Shown: in pieces, positions 17,843 through 26,204 of the stretch
How the letters are laid out: each line of letters starts with the position of its first letter
How positions within the stretch are numbered: the first letter of the stretch is position 1
Origin: Picosynechococcus sp. PCC 7002
Lineage (GTDB): Bacteria > Cyanobacteriota > Cyanobacteriia > Cyanobacteriales > MRBY01
Reading direction: 5' to 3'
Length of the DNA stretch: 64,000 nucleotides
NCBI RefSeq assembly: GCF_963860125.1
Contig: NZ_CAWLFA010000001.1
Coordinates: forward strand, 744,001 to 808,000
Notes under the pieces: generated by a model
Seen by the model: only the letters and a program-made list of their open reading frames with translations
What the model was told of the DNA's origin: nothing
Database searches by the model: none
Program-made: the position numbers and the translations under genes

Positions 17843-18051
17843 GGGAGTTTCTGGCTAAGGCGGGCCTCGATACGATTCCACAAACTTAGACAATCTTGTT
17901 GATATTTCGGGGTCAGTACATCGCTAAATTTTCTAGACATTTCTTTGGAAACATTGATCACTGGTCCCAAGATTTTTGAAGCTTCTGGGGAATCGAGTAC
18001 ACTGGATATACTTTTTTGATTTTGTGATGCGTTTATAAGCTTGTGTTGTCT

Positions 18052-18525
18052 ATGGCGATCGCCTTCAAAGTTAGTCGGTGGTGTCTTAGCGGCTTCATCG
18101 CAGTAAATTTAATCGGCTGTACTCCTTGGACAGTTTTATCTCAACAGGAAAACCTGGGCACAACCAGGCAGCCCATCGCCAGTCTTGGGGCCGTGTCACC
18201 GGGGGCTGAGGTCTATGTCCAGGGAACTGTAACCCAGCGGGTGCCTCTCCTCGATCAAGGTGCTTACGAATTGCAGGACAGCACCGGGCGCATTTGGGTG
18301 ATTACGGAAACTCCGCTGCCGGAGCCTGGGGCAGAATTGGCGATCGCCGGGCAATTACAATTCCATGAGTTGCAACTCCAGCAACAAAATTTTGGGGAAT
18401 TTTTTATTCAAGAACAGGCGATTATCGACACCGTAGAAGAGGGAACGATTTCACCGCCACAATTACCCATTAAAGAACACCTTGATCTGCAGTTTTTACC
18501 CCACAAAGGCAATCAAAAATCCTGA
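18052..18525 (+). CDS. Putative OB-fold lipoprotein
   Basis: 157 residues from ATG 18052; GTG 18043 would add three. The N-terminal helix ends in a lipobox-like AVNLIGC, so it is probably a lipoprotein. The rest resembles a bacterial OB fold: VYVQGTVTQRVPLLDQGAYELQD followed by GRIWVITET and AELAIAGQLQF, a strand pattern like that of nucleic-acid-binding-type OB domains in periplasmic proteins. No ligand known. Convergent with thf1. Translation start has no clear Shine-Dalgarno sequence. Confidence 0.65.
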   Translation: MAIAFKVSRWCLSGFIAVNLIGCTPWTVLSQQENLGTTRQPIASLGAVSPGAEVYVQGTVTQRVPLLDQGAYELQDSTGRIWVITETPLPEPGAELAIAGQLQFHELQLQQQNFGEFFIQEQAIIDTVEEGTISPPQLPIKEHLDLQFLPHKGNQKS

Positions 18526-18579
18526 AGATCAAGGTGTTAGTAAATAACATTTAAGAATCAAGGTTTCGCACAAGTAATC

Positions 18580-19344
18580 CTAAGCATCGGAGCCGGATTC
18601 ACTGGTTTCTTTTTGTTCGTCTTGTTCGTCGTTGGTTTCAGTCGCTACGGTGGCTTCTGCTGTTTTGGCCTTCGCCTCTGCTTCTGCCTTTTCTCGACGT
18701 TGCCGTTCTACGGCGAGGGCATCTTCTAAAACCTCTAGAACTTGATTCATTTTTTCGAGATTGCTGCGATAAAGATCTAAGTCTTTTTTCATTTTCTCCT
18801 CAGGGAGATTCAGACCTGCGGTGACCGTGGTCAGCATTTCATCGCGCTTCTCGGTGTCCTCAAGGAGTTGTGGCTCTGATTCACCCAAAAAAGTATAGAC
18901 GCCAATGGCAAACAACCGACTATATTTGAAGTGATCATTTTTGGCGATCGCCTCAATTTTTTCCCATAATTCCTGGGCACCTTCGGGGGGAACATCTTGC
19001 CGGAAGCACTCAATTAGTTGCGTCCCAGAACAACGTTTTGCCAGTTCAACCAGGGCCATTGCATCTTCTTTGTAACGGTTGGCGTCGCCCCCAATCGCTT
19101 GGCACATGCTTTGGAAAATAGAAACTTTATCCGCCTCTGGGCGATAGCCTTGCATAAAGCGCTCAAAGGAAGTGACGACGCCCAGCGCATAGAAAGGATC
19201 GTAGCGAAAATCGGCGTTTACCGACAGTAAATGCATTTCGACCAAAAGTTCTTCGACGACGCGCCGAAAAATCGAATTAATTGGCCGAGTATGGTGTGTA
19301 TAAAAATCACGCTTCGTATCGGAAACGGTGCGAACTTGACTCAC
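18580..19344 (-). CDS. thf1: Thylakoid formation protein Thf1/Psb29
   Basis: About 254 residues from a likely GTG start at 19344 (VSQVRTVSDTKRDFY); the frame is open to ATG 19371, but family members begin near the RTVSDTK motif. Conserved blocks: FYTHHTRPINSIFRRVVEELLVEMHLL, DPFYALGVVTSFERFMQGY and a Glu/Lys/Arg-rich coiled-coil C-terminus with an acidic tail. Psb29/Thf1 copurifies with photosystem II and affects thylakoid biogenesis, FtsH stability and PSII repair. Single gene, convergent with the OB-fold lipoprotein. Confidence 0.93.
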   Translation of the reverse strand: MSQVRTVSDTKRDFYTHHTRPINSIFRRVVEELLVEMHLLSVNADFRYDPFYALGVVTSFERFMQGYRPEADKVSIFQSMCQAIGGDANRYKEDAMALVELAKRCSGTQLIECFRQDVPPEGAQELWEKIEAIAKNDHFKYSRLFAIGVYTFLGESEPQLLEDTEKRDEMLTTVTAGLNLPEEKMKKDLDLYRSNLEKMNQVLEVLEDALAVERQRREKAEAEAKAKTAEATVATETNDEQDEQKETSESGSDA

Positions 19345-19648
19345 AAATGGAACCCACAATTGACATTTCAATATTCTATTTTGACGTTTCCAGAGGCGTT
19401 TGCCAAGGTGATGGGTCTGGGACGGATTCTTGACGGCTCAATATTTCAATTAAAATTCACCCCAAAAAATCTCCTTTGGTCAGTAAATTGATCCCCTCTA
19501 AAAACTCCTTAAAACTCTTTGGCGATCGCTTCCCCAGACCACGACAAAAAAAGAGTGACATGGTTATGCCACCCTTCCTATATTATTAGTACCGCCTTCA
19601 AGTAACTGTTGAAGTTAGTGACGGTAATGGAAATGACTTGTTCGTCTT
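19345..19648. other. Spacer between atp operon end and thf1
   Basis: About 300 bp with no supported gene. It holds the 3' end of the atp operon transcript and the thf1 promoter, both on the minus strand. A 6-bp hairpin (CTTCAA/TTGAAG) lies near 19599-19617 but has no T-run after it, so it is not called as a terminator. One HIP1 octamer lies near 19520. Confidence 0.5.
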
Positions 19649-20593
19649 TTAGAGTGCATTTGCACCGGCTACGACTTCTGACAGTTCCTGGGTAATGGCA
19701 GCCTGACGGGCCTTGTTATAGGACAATGTCAGGGTTTTCATCAGATCAGAAGCGTTGTCACTGGCATTGTTCATCGCCGTCATCCGCGCTGCCAACTCAC
19801 TCGCTGCTCCTTCCTGGAGCGCCCGCAGTAGTTGGTTACTGAGATATAGCGGCAACAAAGCGTTCAAAATGTCCTTCGGATCCTGTTCAAAGATCATATC
19901 TGCAGGCAGTTCCTTAACTTCTGTCGCTACCTTTTCCCGTTCGACTTGGAACTTACCACCGCGAGTAATCAGGTTGAAAGTTTCGTCGTCAGGATTGGTG
20001 AGCGCTTCAGGTACCAAAGGCAACAGGGTTTGCACAACGGGCTGGGAACTAATCAAAGACACAAAGCGTGTGTAAATCAGTTCAATTTTGTCCACCTCTT
20101 CTGAGAGGAACAAAGAGAGCAATTCATCGGCAATGTCCGACGCTTCTGCTGCTGAAGGAATTTGTTCTAAACCAGCATAGGTTTTAGCAACGGGGGCTTG
20201 GCGATTCTGGAAATATTGCACCGCTTTACGGCCCACCAGCACAAACTTATAGTTGATACCGGCTGCGGCTAATTCTTTTGCTCTTCGTTCGGCTTTGCGG
20301 ATAATGTTGGCGTTGTAGCCACCGCACAGGCCGCGATCGCCGGTGATAACCAACAGACCGACACACTTTACTTCCCGTTGCTTGAGGAGAGGCAAATCTG
20401 CTTCTTCAAGGCGGAGACGACTCTTGAGGCTATAGAGTACCTGCAAGAGGGTGTTAGCAAAGGGACGGGTGGAAGTCACCTGTTCTTGGGCACGACGTAC
20501 TTTTGCCGCGGCCACCAGACGCATCGCTTCGGTAATTTTCTTGGTATTTTTGACGGATTGAATCCGGTCGCGAATCCCCTTTAGGTTTGGCAT
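19649..20593 (-). CDS. atpG: ATP synthase gamma subunit
   Basis: 314 residues (atpC in cyanobacterial naming). Central rotor shaft of F1. N-terminal coiled coil MPNLKGIRDRIQSVKNTKKITEAMRLV and C-terminal coiled coil ending in SYNKARQAAITQEL are textbook. The photosynthetic-type insertion is present (about residues 195-230, around RGGKFQVEREK) but lacks the cysteine pair of plant chloroplast gamma, so thiol regulation by thioredoxin is not expected. Last gene of the operon. Confidence 0.97.
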   Translation of the reverse strand: MPNLKGIRDRIQSVKNTKKITEAMRLVAAAKVRRAQEQVTSTRPFANTLLQVLYSLKSRLRLEEADLPLLKQREVKCVGLLVITGDRGLCGGYNANIIRKAERRAKELAAAGINYKFVLVGRKAVQYFQNRQAPVAKTYAGLEQIPSAAEASDIADELLSLFLSEEVDKIELIYTRFVSLISSQPVVQTLLPLVPEALTNPDDETFNLITRGGKFQVEREKVATEVKELPADMIFEQDPKDILNALLPLYLSNQLLRALQEGAASELAARMTAMNNASDNASDLMKTLTLSYNKARQAAITQELSEVVAGANAL

Positions 20594-20677
20594 GAGTAAT
20601 ATCCCTTAGTTCGATTCTGGGTCGCCTGCAACCCCTGGTGATGCTAGCCATAGGCCACAGACGACATGATCATCTGC

Positions 20678-22195
20678 TTAGGCCGCAGCGGCGAAACTTT
20701 GCTTGTGCTCGGCGATCGCCTCTTTGAGGAGGTTCTCTGCTTCTTCAGAGAGCACCTTATCGTTGGCAATGATTTCACCGTACCGAGCTTTGCTGGTGGC
20801 GAGGTACTGACGGAGGCCAGTGGTAAACTCAACCACTCTATCTACAGGAATCTCGTCGAGATAGCCGTTCAAACCTGCGTAAACAATTGCCACCTGCTCC
20901 GCAACGGAGAGGGGAGAGTTTTGGGGCTGCTTGAGGATCTGACGCAGACGCTGACCCCGAGCCAACTGGTTTTGGGTTGCTGCATCTAGGTCAGAAGCGA
21001 ATTGAGCAAAGGCTTCGAGTTCTGCGAACTGGGCCAATTCCAACTTCAGCTTACCGGCAACTTTTTTCATTGCTTTGGTTTGAGCCGCAGAACCAACCCG
21101 GGATACAGAGATACCCGCGTTGATTGCCGGCCGGAAACCCGCGTTGAACAGGTCAGAAGACAAGAAAATTTGACCGTCGGTAATCGAAATAACGTTGGTG
21201 GGAATGTAAGCAGAAACGTCACCGGCTTGGGTTTCAATGATCGGCAGAGCGGTCATGCTACCACCACCGAGCTCATCGCTAAGTTTTGCCGCCCGTTCTA
21301 ACAGGCGAGAGTGCAAGTAGAAAACGTCACCGGGATATGCTTCACGTCCGGGGGGACGACGGAGCAGCAAGGACATTTGGCGGTACGCTTGGGCTTGCTT
21401 GGTAAGGTCATCGTACACAACGAGGGTTGCCTTACCTTGGTACATGAAGTGCTCGGCGATCGCCGCACCAGTGTAGGGAGCAAGGTACTGGAGAGTTGCC
21501 GGATCGTTAGCATTCGCAGCAACAACGACGGTGTAATCTAAAGCGCCCTTAGATTCGAGGGTCGAAACAACTTGAGCAACGGTGGACGCCTTTTGACCAA
21601 CGGCCACGTACACACAAATTACATCTTCACCCTTCTGGTTGATGATTGTGTCAACCGCAACGGCAGTTTTACCAGTTTGACGGTCACCAATGATTAATTC
21701 CCGCTGACCCCGACCGACGGGAATCATCGCGTCAATTGCGGTAATCCCAGTCTGCATCGGTTCATGGACAGAGCGACGGGCAATAATCCCAGGGGCCATG
21801 AATTCGATGAGGCGGGTATCGGTGGCGTCAATGTCGCCTTTTCCATCGATAGGACGAGCAAGTGCATCGACAACACGGCCAACGATGGCTTCACCGACGG
21901 GGATTTCGGCAATCCGGCCAGTGGACTTCACACTACTGCCTTCTTGAATGTCACGACCGTCGCCCATCAATACGGCACCGACGTTGTCTTCTTCAAGGTT
22001 GAGGGCGATCCCTACGGTGCCATCTTCAAACTCAAGCAATTCACCGGCCATGGCCTGCTCAAGACCATAGATCCGAGCAATCCCATCACCGACTTGAAGT
22101 ACGGTGCCGACGTTATCGACTTGAACTTTTTGGTCGTAGGACTCAATTTGTTGACGAATAATGCTACTAATTTCGTCGGGTCTGATACTAATCAT
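20678..22195 (-). CDS. atpA: ATP synthase alpha subunit
   Basis: 505 residues. F1 alpha, non-catalytic nucleotide site: P-loop GDRQTGKT at 170-177, the arginine-finger region VSRVGSAAQTKAMK, and RRPPGREAYPGD typical of alpha. Starts MISIRPDEISSIIR as in other cyanobacteria. It lies 101 bp downstream of the delta gene and 84 bp upstream of gamma in the minus-strand operon. Confidence 0.98.
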   Translation of the reverse strand: MISIRPDEISSIIRQQIESYDQKVQVDNVGTVLQVGDGIARIYGLEQAMAGELLEFEDGTVGIALNLEEDNVGAVLMGDGRDIQEGSSVKSTGRIAEIPVGEAIVGRVVDALARPIDGKGDIDATDTRLIEFMAPGIIARRSVHEPMQTGITAIDAMIPVGRGQRELIIGDRQTGKTAVAVDTIINQKGEDVICVYVAVGQKASTVAQVVSTLESKGALDYTVVVAANANDPATLQYLAPYTGAAIAEHFMYQGKATLVVYDDLTKQAQAYRQMSLLLRRPPGREAYPGDVFYLHSRLLERAAKLSDELGGGSMTALPIIETQAGDVSAYIPTNVISITDGQIFLSSDLFNAGFRPAINAGISVSRVGSAAQTKAMKKVAGKLKLELAQFAELEAFAQFASDLDAATQNQLARGQRLRQILKQPQNSPLSVAEQVAIVYAGLNGYLDEIPVDRVVEFTTGLRQYLATSKARYGEIIANDKVLSEEAENLLKEAIAEHKQSFAAAA

Positions 22196-22296
22196 GTCTG
22201 TACTGTTAAATAAGGTTAATTCTAGAGACAGTCTATTGAGACACTTTTAAAGTTAAGTGGCCGGTGTTAAAACAGATCCAAAAAATTGGCACCAGC

Positions 22297-22854
22297 TTAG
22301 TTTGAGCCTAATAGATCCATGCTGATCCGCCGGAGTTGGCCCCGCAAGCTAGCGTCAAAGACCTTGGAACCGACTTTGATCACGACACCACCAATCAAAT
22401 CGGCATCGGTGCTAATGTTCAATTCGACGGCATTGGCCCCGGTCATTTGTTTGACTTGATCGGCGATCGCTGCTTCTTGGTCAGTGGTCAACGGTTGCGC
22501 ACTCGTGACATCAGCGAGAACAATATTGTTCAGTTTCCGCTGGAGGGCGACGAATTCCTGACAAATGCCTTCGAGGAAAACAATACGCCGACGATCCACA
22601 AGCAAAAACAAAAAGTTGAGGAAGTAGGTATCTACATCCTGGCCACAAACCCCTTGGAGAACACCTTTTTTATCCTCTGCTTTGACCAAAGGATTCATCA
22701 CAAAAGACCGGAACTCCGCAGACTCTTGGAAGAGTGACAGTAAAGCCCGACAATTTTCTGCAAATGCCTCGACTTTATTGGTCTCTTGCGCAAGGGTCAT
22801 CAGGGCACCAGCATAGGGCTCAACGACCTGAGCAATCATTGTGTTGCCTTTCAT
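22297..22854 (-). CDS. atpH: ATP synthase delta subunit
   Basis: 185 residues (atpD in cyanobacterial naming). Peripheral stalk protein joining the b/b' stalk to the top of F1. Conserved blocks VVEPYAGALMTLAQE, FVMNPLVKAEDKKGVL and the C-terminal GGVVIKVGSKVFDASLRGQLRRI. The start codon overlaps the stop of the b gene in an ATGA arrangement (22851-22854), implying translational coupling; an internal ATG gives MIAQVVEPY five residues later. Confidence 0.96.
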   Translation of the reverse strand: MKGNTMIAQVVEPYAGALMTLAQETNKVEAFAENCRALLSLFQESAEFRSFVMNPLVKAEDKKGVLQGVCGQDVDTYFLNFLFLLVDRRRIVFLEGICQEFVALQRKLNNIVLADVTSAQPLTTDQEAAIADQVKQMTGANAVELNISTDADLIGGVVIKVGSKVFDASLRGQLRRISMDLLGSN

Positions 22855-23378
22855 GCGCCACCTCCCAGTTGTGCAATGCTGCGATCAACTAACTTGGCTT
22901 GAGCAGACTCATCCAAATCAGACCGCAATTGAGCTTCCACTTTTGCCAGAGCAAGTTCTGCAACCCGTCGCTTCAGCTCGGTGATTACTTTCGCTTGTTC
23001 TGTGCTTAATTCTTTAACCGCAGAGGCCTTGAGTTTTTCAACTTCATCGCGACCTTTGGCCAAGATGTCTTGTTTGGTTTTTTCTGCGGCAACCTTAGCG
23101 TCTTCCCGAATCTTGGCAGCCTGGGCCTGGGCCTGTTCGAGATCTTTCTGGGCTTTTGTCAGTGCTTCTTGGGCTTTTTTCGCGCGGTTTTCAGCGTCTT
23201 CTAGATCGGCGACAATTTTGCTTTTGCGCGTCTCTAAAATATTGCCAATAAACTTGCTCCCATAGACGTACAGAACCCCAATGATGATCGCAAGGTTGAT
23301 AATGTTTGTTTCTAAAATGTCGAAGTTTAAATGAAAACCACCCTCCGATGCGGTGGCAAGGTAGGAAATAATTCCCAT
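22851..23378 (-). CDS. atpF: ATP synthase b subunit
   Basis: 175 residues. A short N-terminus, one transmembrane helix (about 20-42, ending YGSKFIGNIL), and a long Ala/Lys/Glu-rich coiled coil forming the stator stalk, with RKSKIVADLEDAE at its beginning. Pairs with b' encoded upstream as a heterodimer, as in chloroplasts. Its TGA overlaps the delta ATG by four bases. Confidence 0.96.
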   Translation of the reverse strand: MGIISYLATASEGGFHLNFDILETNIINLAIIIGVLYVYGSKFIGNILETRKSKIVADLEDAENRAKKAQEALTKAQKDLEQAQAQAAKIREDAKVAAEKTKQDILAKGRDEVEKLKASAVKELSTEQAKVITELKRRVAELALAKVEAQLRSDLDESAQAKLVDRSIAQLGGGA

Positions 23379-23507
23379 GATATCGATCTACCCCAGCGCT
23401 ATTTGCTTATGGTGTATACATCTAAAAATGGATAACTCTTTTTCTTAAAGATATAAAAACTTGAAATCTTCAAGAGTTCCCATCTAGGCAGCGAAAACCG
23501 CACTACC

Positions 23508-23993
23508 CTAAAGCTTTGCCCCAACTAATTTGGAGGCGATCGCCTGGCTTAAAGAATCAACTTGTTGTTCAAGGGATTTGAACGCAGATTCCCGTTGTGC
23601 CTCGATTTCCAGAGCTGCTTTTTCCCGCTCCGCCAAAGCCTCAGCCTGGGCAGACTTCACTTCATCTGCTACGACCTTTTGAGCTTCAGCCTGAGCTTTT
23701 GCAATTACATCCTGGGCTTCACGACGCACATCACGGAGTTCTTGCTCATATTGAGCGGCTAAGTCCTCCGCCTTTTGCTGACGTTCTTTCGCGTCCACTA
23801 AGTTGGTGCGAATGTAATCGGAACGGTCGTCAATCGCTTGACCAATAGGCTTATAAAAAAGCTTATTTAACAACGCCGCCAAGACCAAAAACTGAATGGC
23901 CATCACGGGGAGCGTTGCGTCAAAATCAAAAAGACCACCCTCAGCGGTTTTCTCGACTGCTTCAGTTGCTAAAACAATTGTCCAGTGTGTCAT
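23508..23993 (-). CDS. atpF2: ATP synthase b' subunit
   Basis: 161 residues (atpG in cyanobacterial naming). The diverged second b subunit found in photosynthetic organisms: membrane helix at about 28-47 (LPVMAIQFLVLAALLNKLF), then FYKPIGQAIDDRSDYIR and a coiled-coil stalk. Lies between the c gene (150 bp upstream, with a hairpin) and b (129 bp downstream). Confidence 0.96.
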   Translation of the reverse strand: MTHWTIVLATEAVEKTAEGGLFDFDATLPVMAIQFLVLAALLNKLFYKPIGQAIDDRSDYIRTNLVDAKERQQKAEDLAAQYEQELRDVRREAQDVIAKAQAEAQKVVADEVKSAQAEALAEREKAALEIEAQRESAFKSLEQQVDSLSQAIASKLVGAKL

Positions 23994-24078
23994 TTATCAA
24001 TTGACCCCACCGTGTTTGGGTCTTATAGAGTTTATACATCTAGGGGGTTACCCCATTGTCCCATGGAAAAACGGGGCC

Positions 24079-24124
24079 TAGGTCATCCAGGTGAGCTGCC
24101 TTTAAATCAGCCTCGAATGACCTA
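24079..24124 (-). promoter_or_regulatory. Intergenic hairpin between c and b' genes
   Basis: TAGGTCAT at 24079-24086 pairs perfectly with ATGACCTA at 24117-24124. A second short pairing (CTG/CAG and GAG/CTC) is possible inside. It lies just downstream of the c-subunit stop in the transcript. No T-run follows on the minus strand, so it is not a full terminator. It may mark an RNA processing or stability point that lets c, needed in many copies per enzyme, be expressed above downstream subunits (inference). Confidence 0.6.
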
Positions 24125-24143
24125 AACCCAGTCCGGTATCTTT

Positions 24144-24389
24144 TTATGCAAAGGGGTTTGCAAACAAAAGAACGAGGGCAACAACAAGACCGTAGATGGT
24201 TAAAGCTTCCATAAAAGCCAAGCTGAGGAGGAGAGTACCGCGGATTTTGCCTTCCGCTTCGGGTTGACGGGCAATCCCTTCGGCTGCACTACCCGCAGCA
24301 TTACCTTGACCAATACCAGGGCCGATCGCCGCAAGACCAACAGCAAGAGCAGCAGCAATAACAGAAGCAGCAGCAGTTAAAGAATCCAT
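24144..24389 (-). CDS. atpE: ATP synthase c subunit (rotor ring)
   Basis: 81 residues (atpH in cyanobacterial naming). Two transmembrane helices joined by the polar loop GIARQPEAEGKIRG; the glycine motif GPGIGQGNAAG in helix 1; proton-binding Glu61 in AFMEALTIYG. This length and motif match the c ring of cyanobacteria and plastids. It lies 161 bp downstream of the a gene and is followed by a stable intergenic hairpin. Confidence 0.98.
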   Translation of the reverse strand: MDSLTAAASVIAAALAVGLAAIGPGIGQGNAAGSAAEGIARQPEAEGKIRGTLLLSLAFMEALTIYGLVVALVLLFANPFA

Positions 24390-24550
24390 AATTTTTTCCT
24401 TTCGATGTTATTGAAGTGGGTATAAACAGGTCTCTAAAACAGATCCCCGTCAAAAAAATTAACAGAAAAAGTGACCAGAAACACAAATCAAGTTGAAATT
24501 TCTAGCTAGCCTTCGGGCTTTTATCAATAATCCTGAAGTCAAACCTTCCC

Positions 24551-25291
24551 TTAGTGATGACCTTCCATCGCTTCAGCAATGTAGGCTGCGGCGAGGGTCG
24601 CAAAAATCAACGCTTGGATCGCACTGGCAAATAAACCGAGTGCCATCAAGGGTAAAGGAATAATCAGGGGAACCAAGAAAACCAGTACACCAACCACCAG
24701 TTCGTCCGCGAGGATGTTTCCGAAAAGACGGAAGCTCAGGGAGAGGGGCTTGGTGAAATCTTCCAGAATGTTAATTGGAAGCAGGATAGGGGTTGGTTCC
24801 AAATATTTTTTCAGGTAACCAATTCCACGCTTTTTGAACCCGGCATAAAAGTATGCCAAGGAAGTCAACAGAGCTAGGGCTACGGTGGTGTTAATGTCGT
24901 TAGTGGGAGCGGCCAATTCACCTTCGGGTAAACCAATGATTTTCCAAGGCACAAGGGCACCGGACCAGTTGGCAATGAAGATGAAGAGGAACAATGTTCC
25001 AATGAAGGGCACCCAAGGACGATATTCTTTTTCGCCTAGCTGGTTTTTAGCCAGATCCCGAATAAATTCGAGGGCGTATTCCATGAAGTTTTGGAAACCA
25101 CCAGGGACACGCTGAACATTACGGGTTGCTAGGATCGAAGCAAGCACGAGTACAGCAATAACGAACCAAGAGGTCATTAGTACCTGTCCGTGAACTTTTA
25201 AGCCACCGAGTTCCCAATAAAAATGTTTGCCGACTTCGAGTTCAGCAAGGGGAAATAAACTAAATGTAGTTAAACTATTAAGCATTTCCAT
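24551..25291 (-). CDS. atpB: ATP synthase a subunit
   Basis: 246 residues (atpI in cyanobacterial naming). Fo stator subunit forming the proton half-channels. Essential Arg188 in [18 protein letters not shown], the conserved [23 protein letters not shown] region, and five or so helices. Located 54 bp downstream of the atp1 gene and upstream of the c gene. Confidence 0.97.
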
Positions 25292-25345
25292 TTGATGATC
25301 TTTCCCCGGTTCTTTCTTTCGACAATCAAGGGCTAGGGCGGAATT

Positions 25346-25894
25346 CTAATTTGTTTTGTCTGCGATAAGTAAACTATTTGGCAGCACATAAACAATGATG
25401 GCAAGTTTATAGGTAATGAACCCTAAAAAAGCGGGGAGAATTTCCAGTTGCTCCAGTTGGGTTGCGATGACGATCAAGCCGATAAAAAGGGCTAGGCGAC
25501 CGGAACCGGTTCTGGGATTAGTGCTACTGATTTTTTCTACGCTTTTTGCCAACTGTCTCAAATAAATTATTCCAACGCCAGCACCAATGAGATAACTCAC
25601 TGCTGTTTGGGCAGAATAAAAGTACCAGACCAACAGGGCGATCGCCCCACTGATGGCAAGAGTCACAAAAAAAATGGACTGTTTGAGCTGATAGTACTCG
25701 TCCATTGGGGTGTTACTTGCCGAATCCCCATTGTTTTCTAAGGTTGAGTTAGAAGAGTTGGGAATGTCTGATTGGCTTTGAGACTCAGATGAATTCACGC
25801 TCAGCAGGTTTAGAAGATCAAGGGTTTTGATCAGTTTATTTGACTGTCTATATTGCTTTGTACAAGGGAAACAGTACAAACCACGTGCAATCAT
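25346..25894 (-). CDS. atp1: ATP synthase protein I (Atp1)
   Basis: First gene of the operon; a small membrane protein thought to help assemble the c ring or Fo. The frame from ATG 25894 gives 182 residues. The start is uncertain: GTG 25798 (VNSSESQSQS, 151 residues) or ATG 25705 (MDEYYQLKQ, 118 residues) are both more like family members, since the first 30 residues look non-coding. Four hydrophobic helices follow the MDEYYQLKQSIFF motif, with a GAGVGIIYLRQLAKSVE loop as in other cyanobacterial Atp1 proteins. Confidence 0.85.
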   Translation of the reverse strand: MIARGLYCFPCTKQYRQSNKLIKTLDLLNLLSVNSSESQSQSDIPNSSNSTLENNGDSASNTPMDEYYQLKQSIFFVTLAISGAIALLVWYFYSAQTAVSYLIGAGVGIIYLRQLAKSVEKISSTNPRTGSGRLALFIGLIVIATQLEQLEILPAFLGFITYKLAIIVYVLPNSLLIADKTN

Positions 25895-26057
25895 ATCACG
25901 CCATTGTCACAATCCTTAAAAAGTTCCCCATGACCCAGGGCGAAGGCTGTAAAAGGGCTAAAGATGGGGATTTGTGGGTTGTGTCTGGGGAGATTCAAGT
26001 TATTTTTATAGGGCGCAAACCTGCTTTGGTGGGAGAATGAATCGTTCTAGGAGGATT

Positions 26058-26153
26058 ATGGCGATGGAGACTGCGGTGTTAGATTGGGTGGCGATCGCCG
26101 GTTATTTTGGCGTTACCCTACTGGTTTGCTGGCAAATTTTCAGTCGGCGCTAA
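26058..26153 (+). CDS. 31-residue single-helix miniprotein
   Basis: ATG 26058 preceded at 26050-26054 by a strong Shine-Dalgarno GGAGG; TAA at 26151. The product is a short polar N-terminus (MAMETAVLDW), one hydrophobic helix (about 11-27, VAIAGYFGVTLLVCW) and a basic end (SRR). Size and layout resemble the small subunits of photosystems or the b6f complex, but it does not match PsbM, PetL, PetN, PetM, PsaM or Psb30 as I know them. Codons include one HIP1 octamer. Lies upstream of the aldo/keto reductase gene on the same strand. Function unknown. Confidence 0.6.
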   Translation: MAMETAVLDWVAIAGYFGVTLLVCWQIFSRR

Positions 26154-26204
26154 TCAGCTTTTCCTGACTTTTTCTCAGTATTTCACTCCATTCAAACTGA
26201 TGTT

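Noticed and set aside
19599..19617. Hairpin CTTCAA/TTGAAG as atp operon terminator
   Set aside because: Only six base pairs, AT-rich, and no T-run after it on the minus strand.
25840..26040. 66-residue plus-strand ORF over the atp1 5' end
   Set aside because: Overlaps the atp1 N-terminus and spacer; poor start and no domain.
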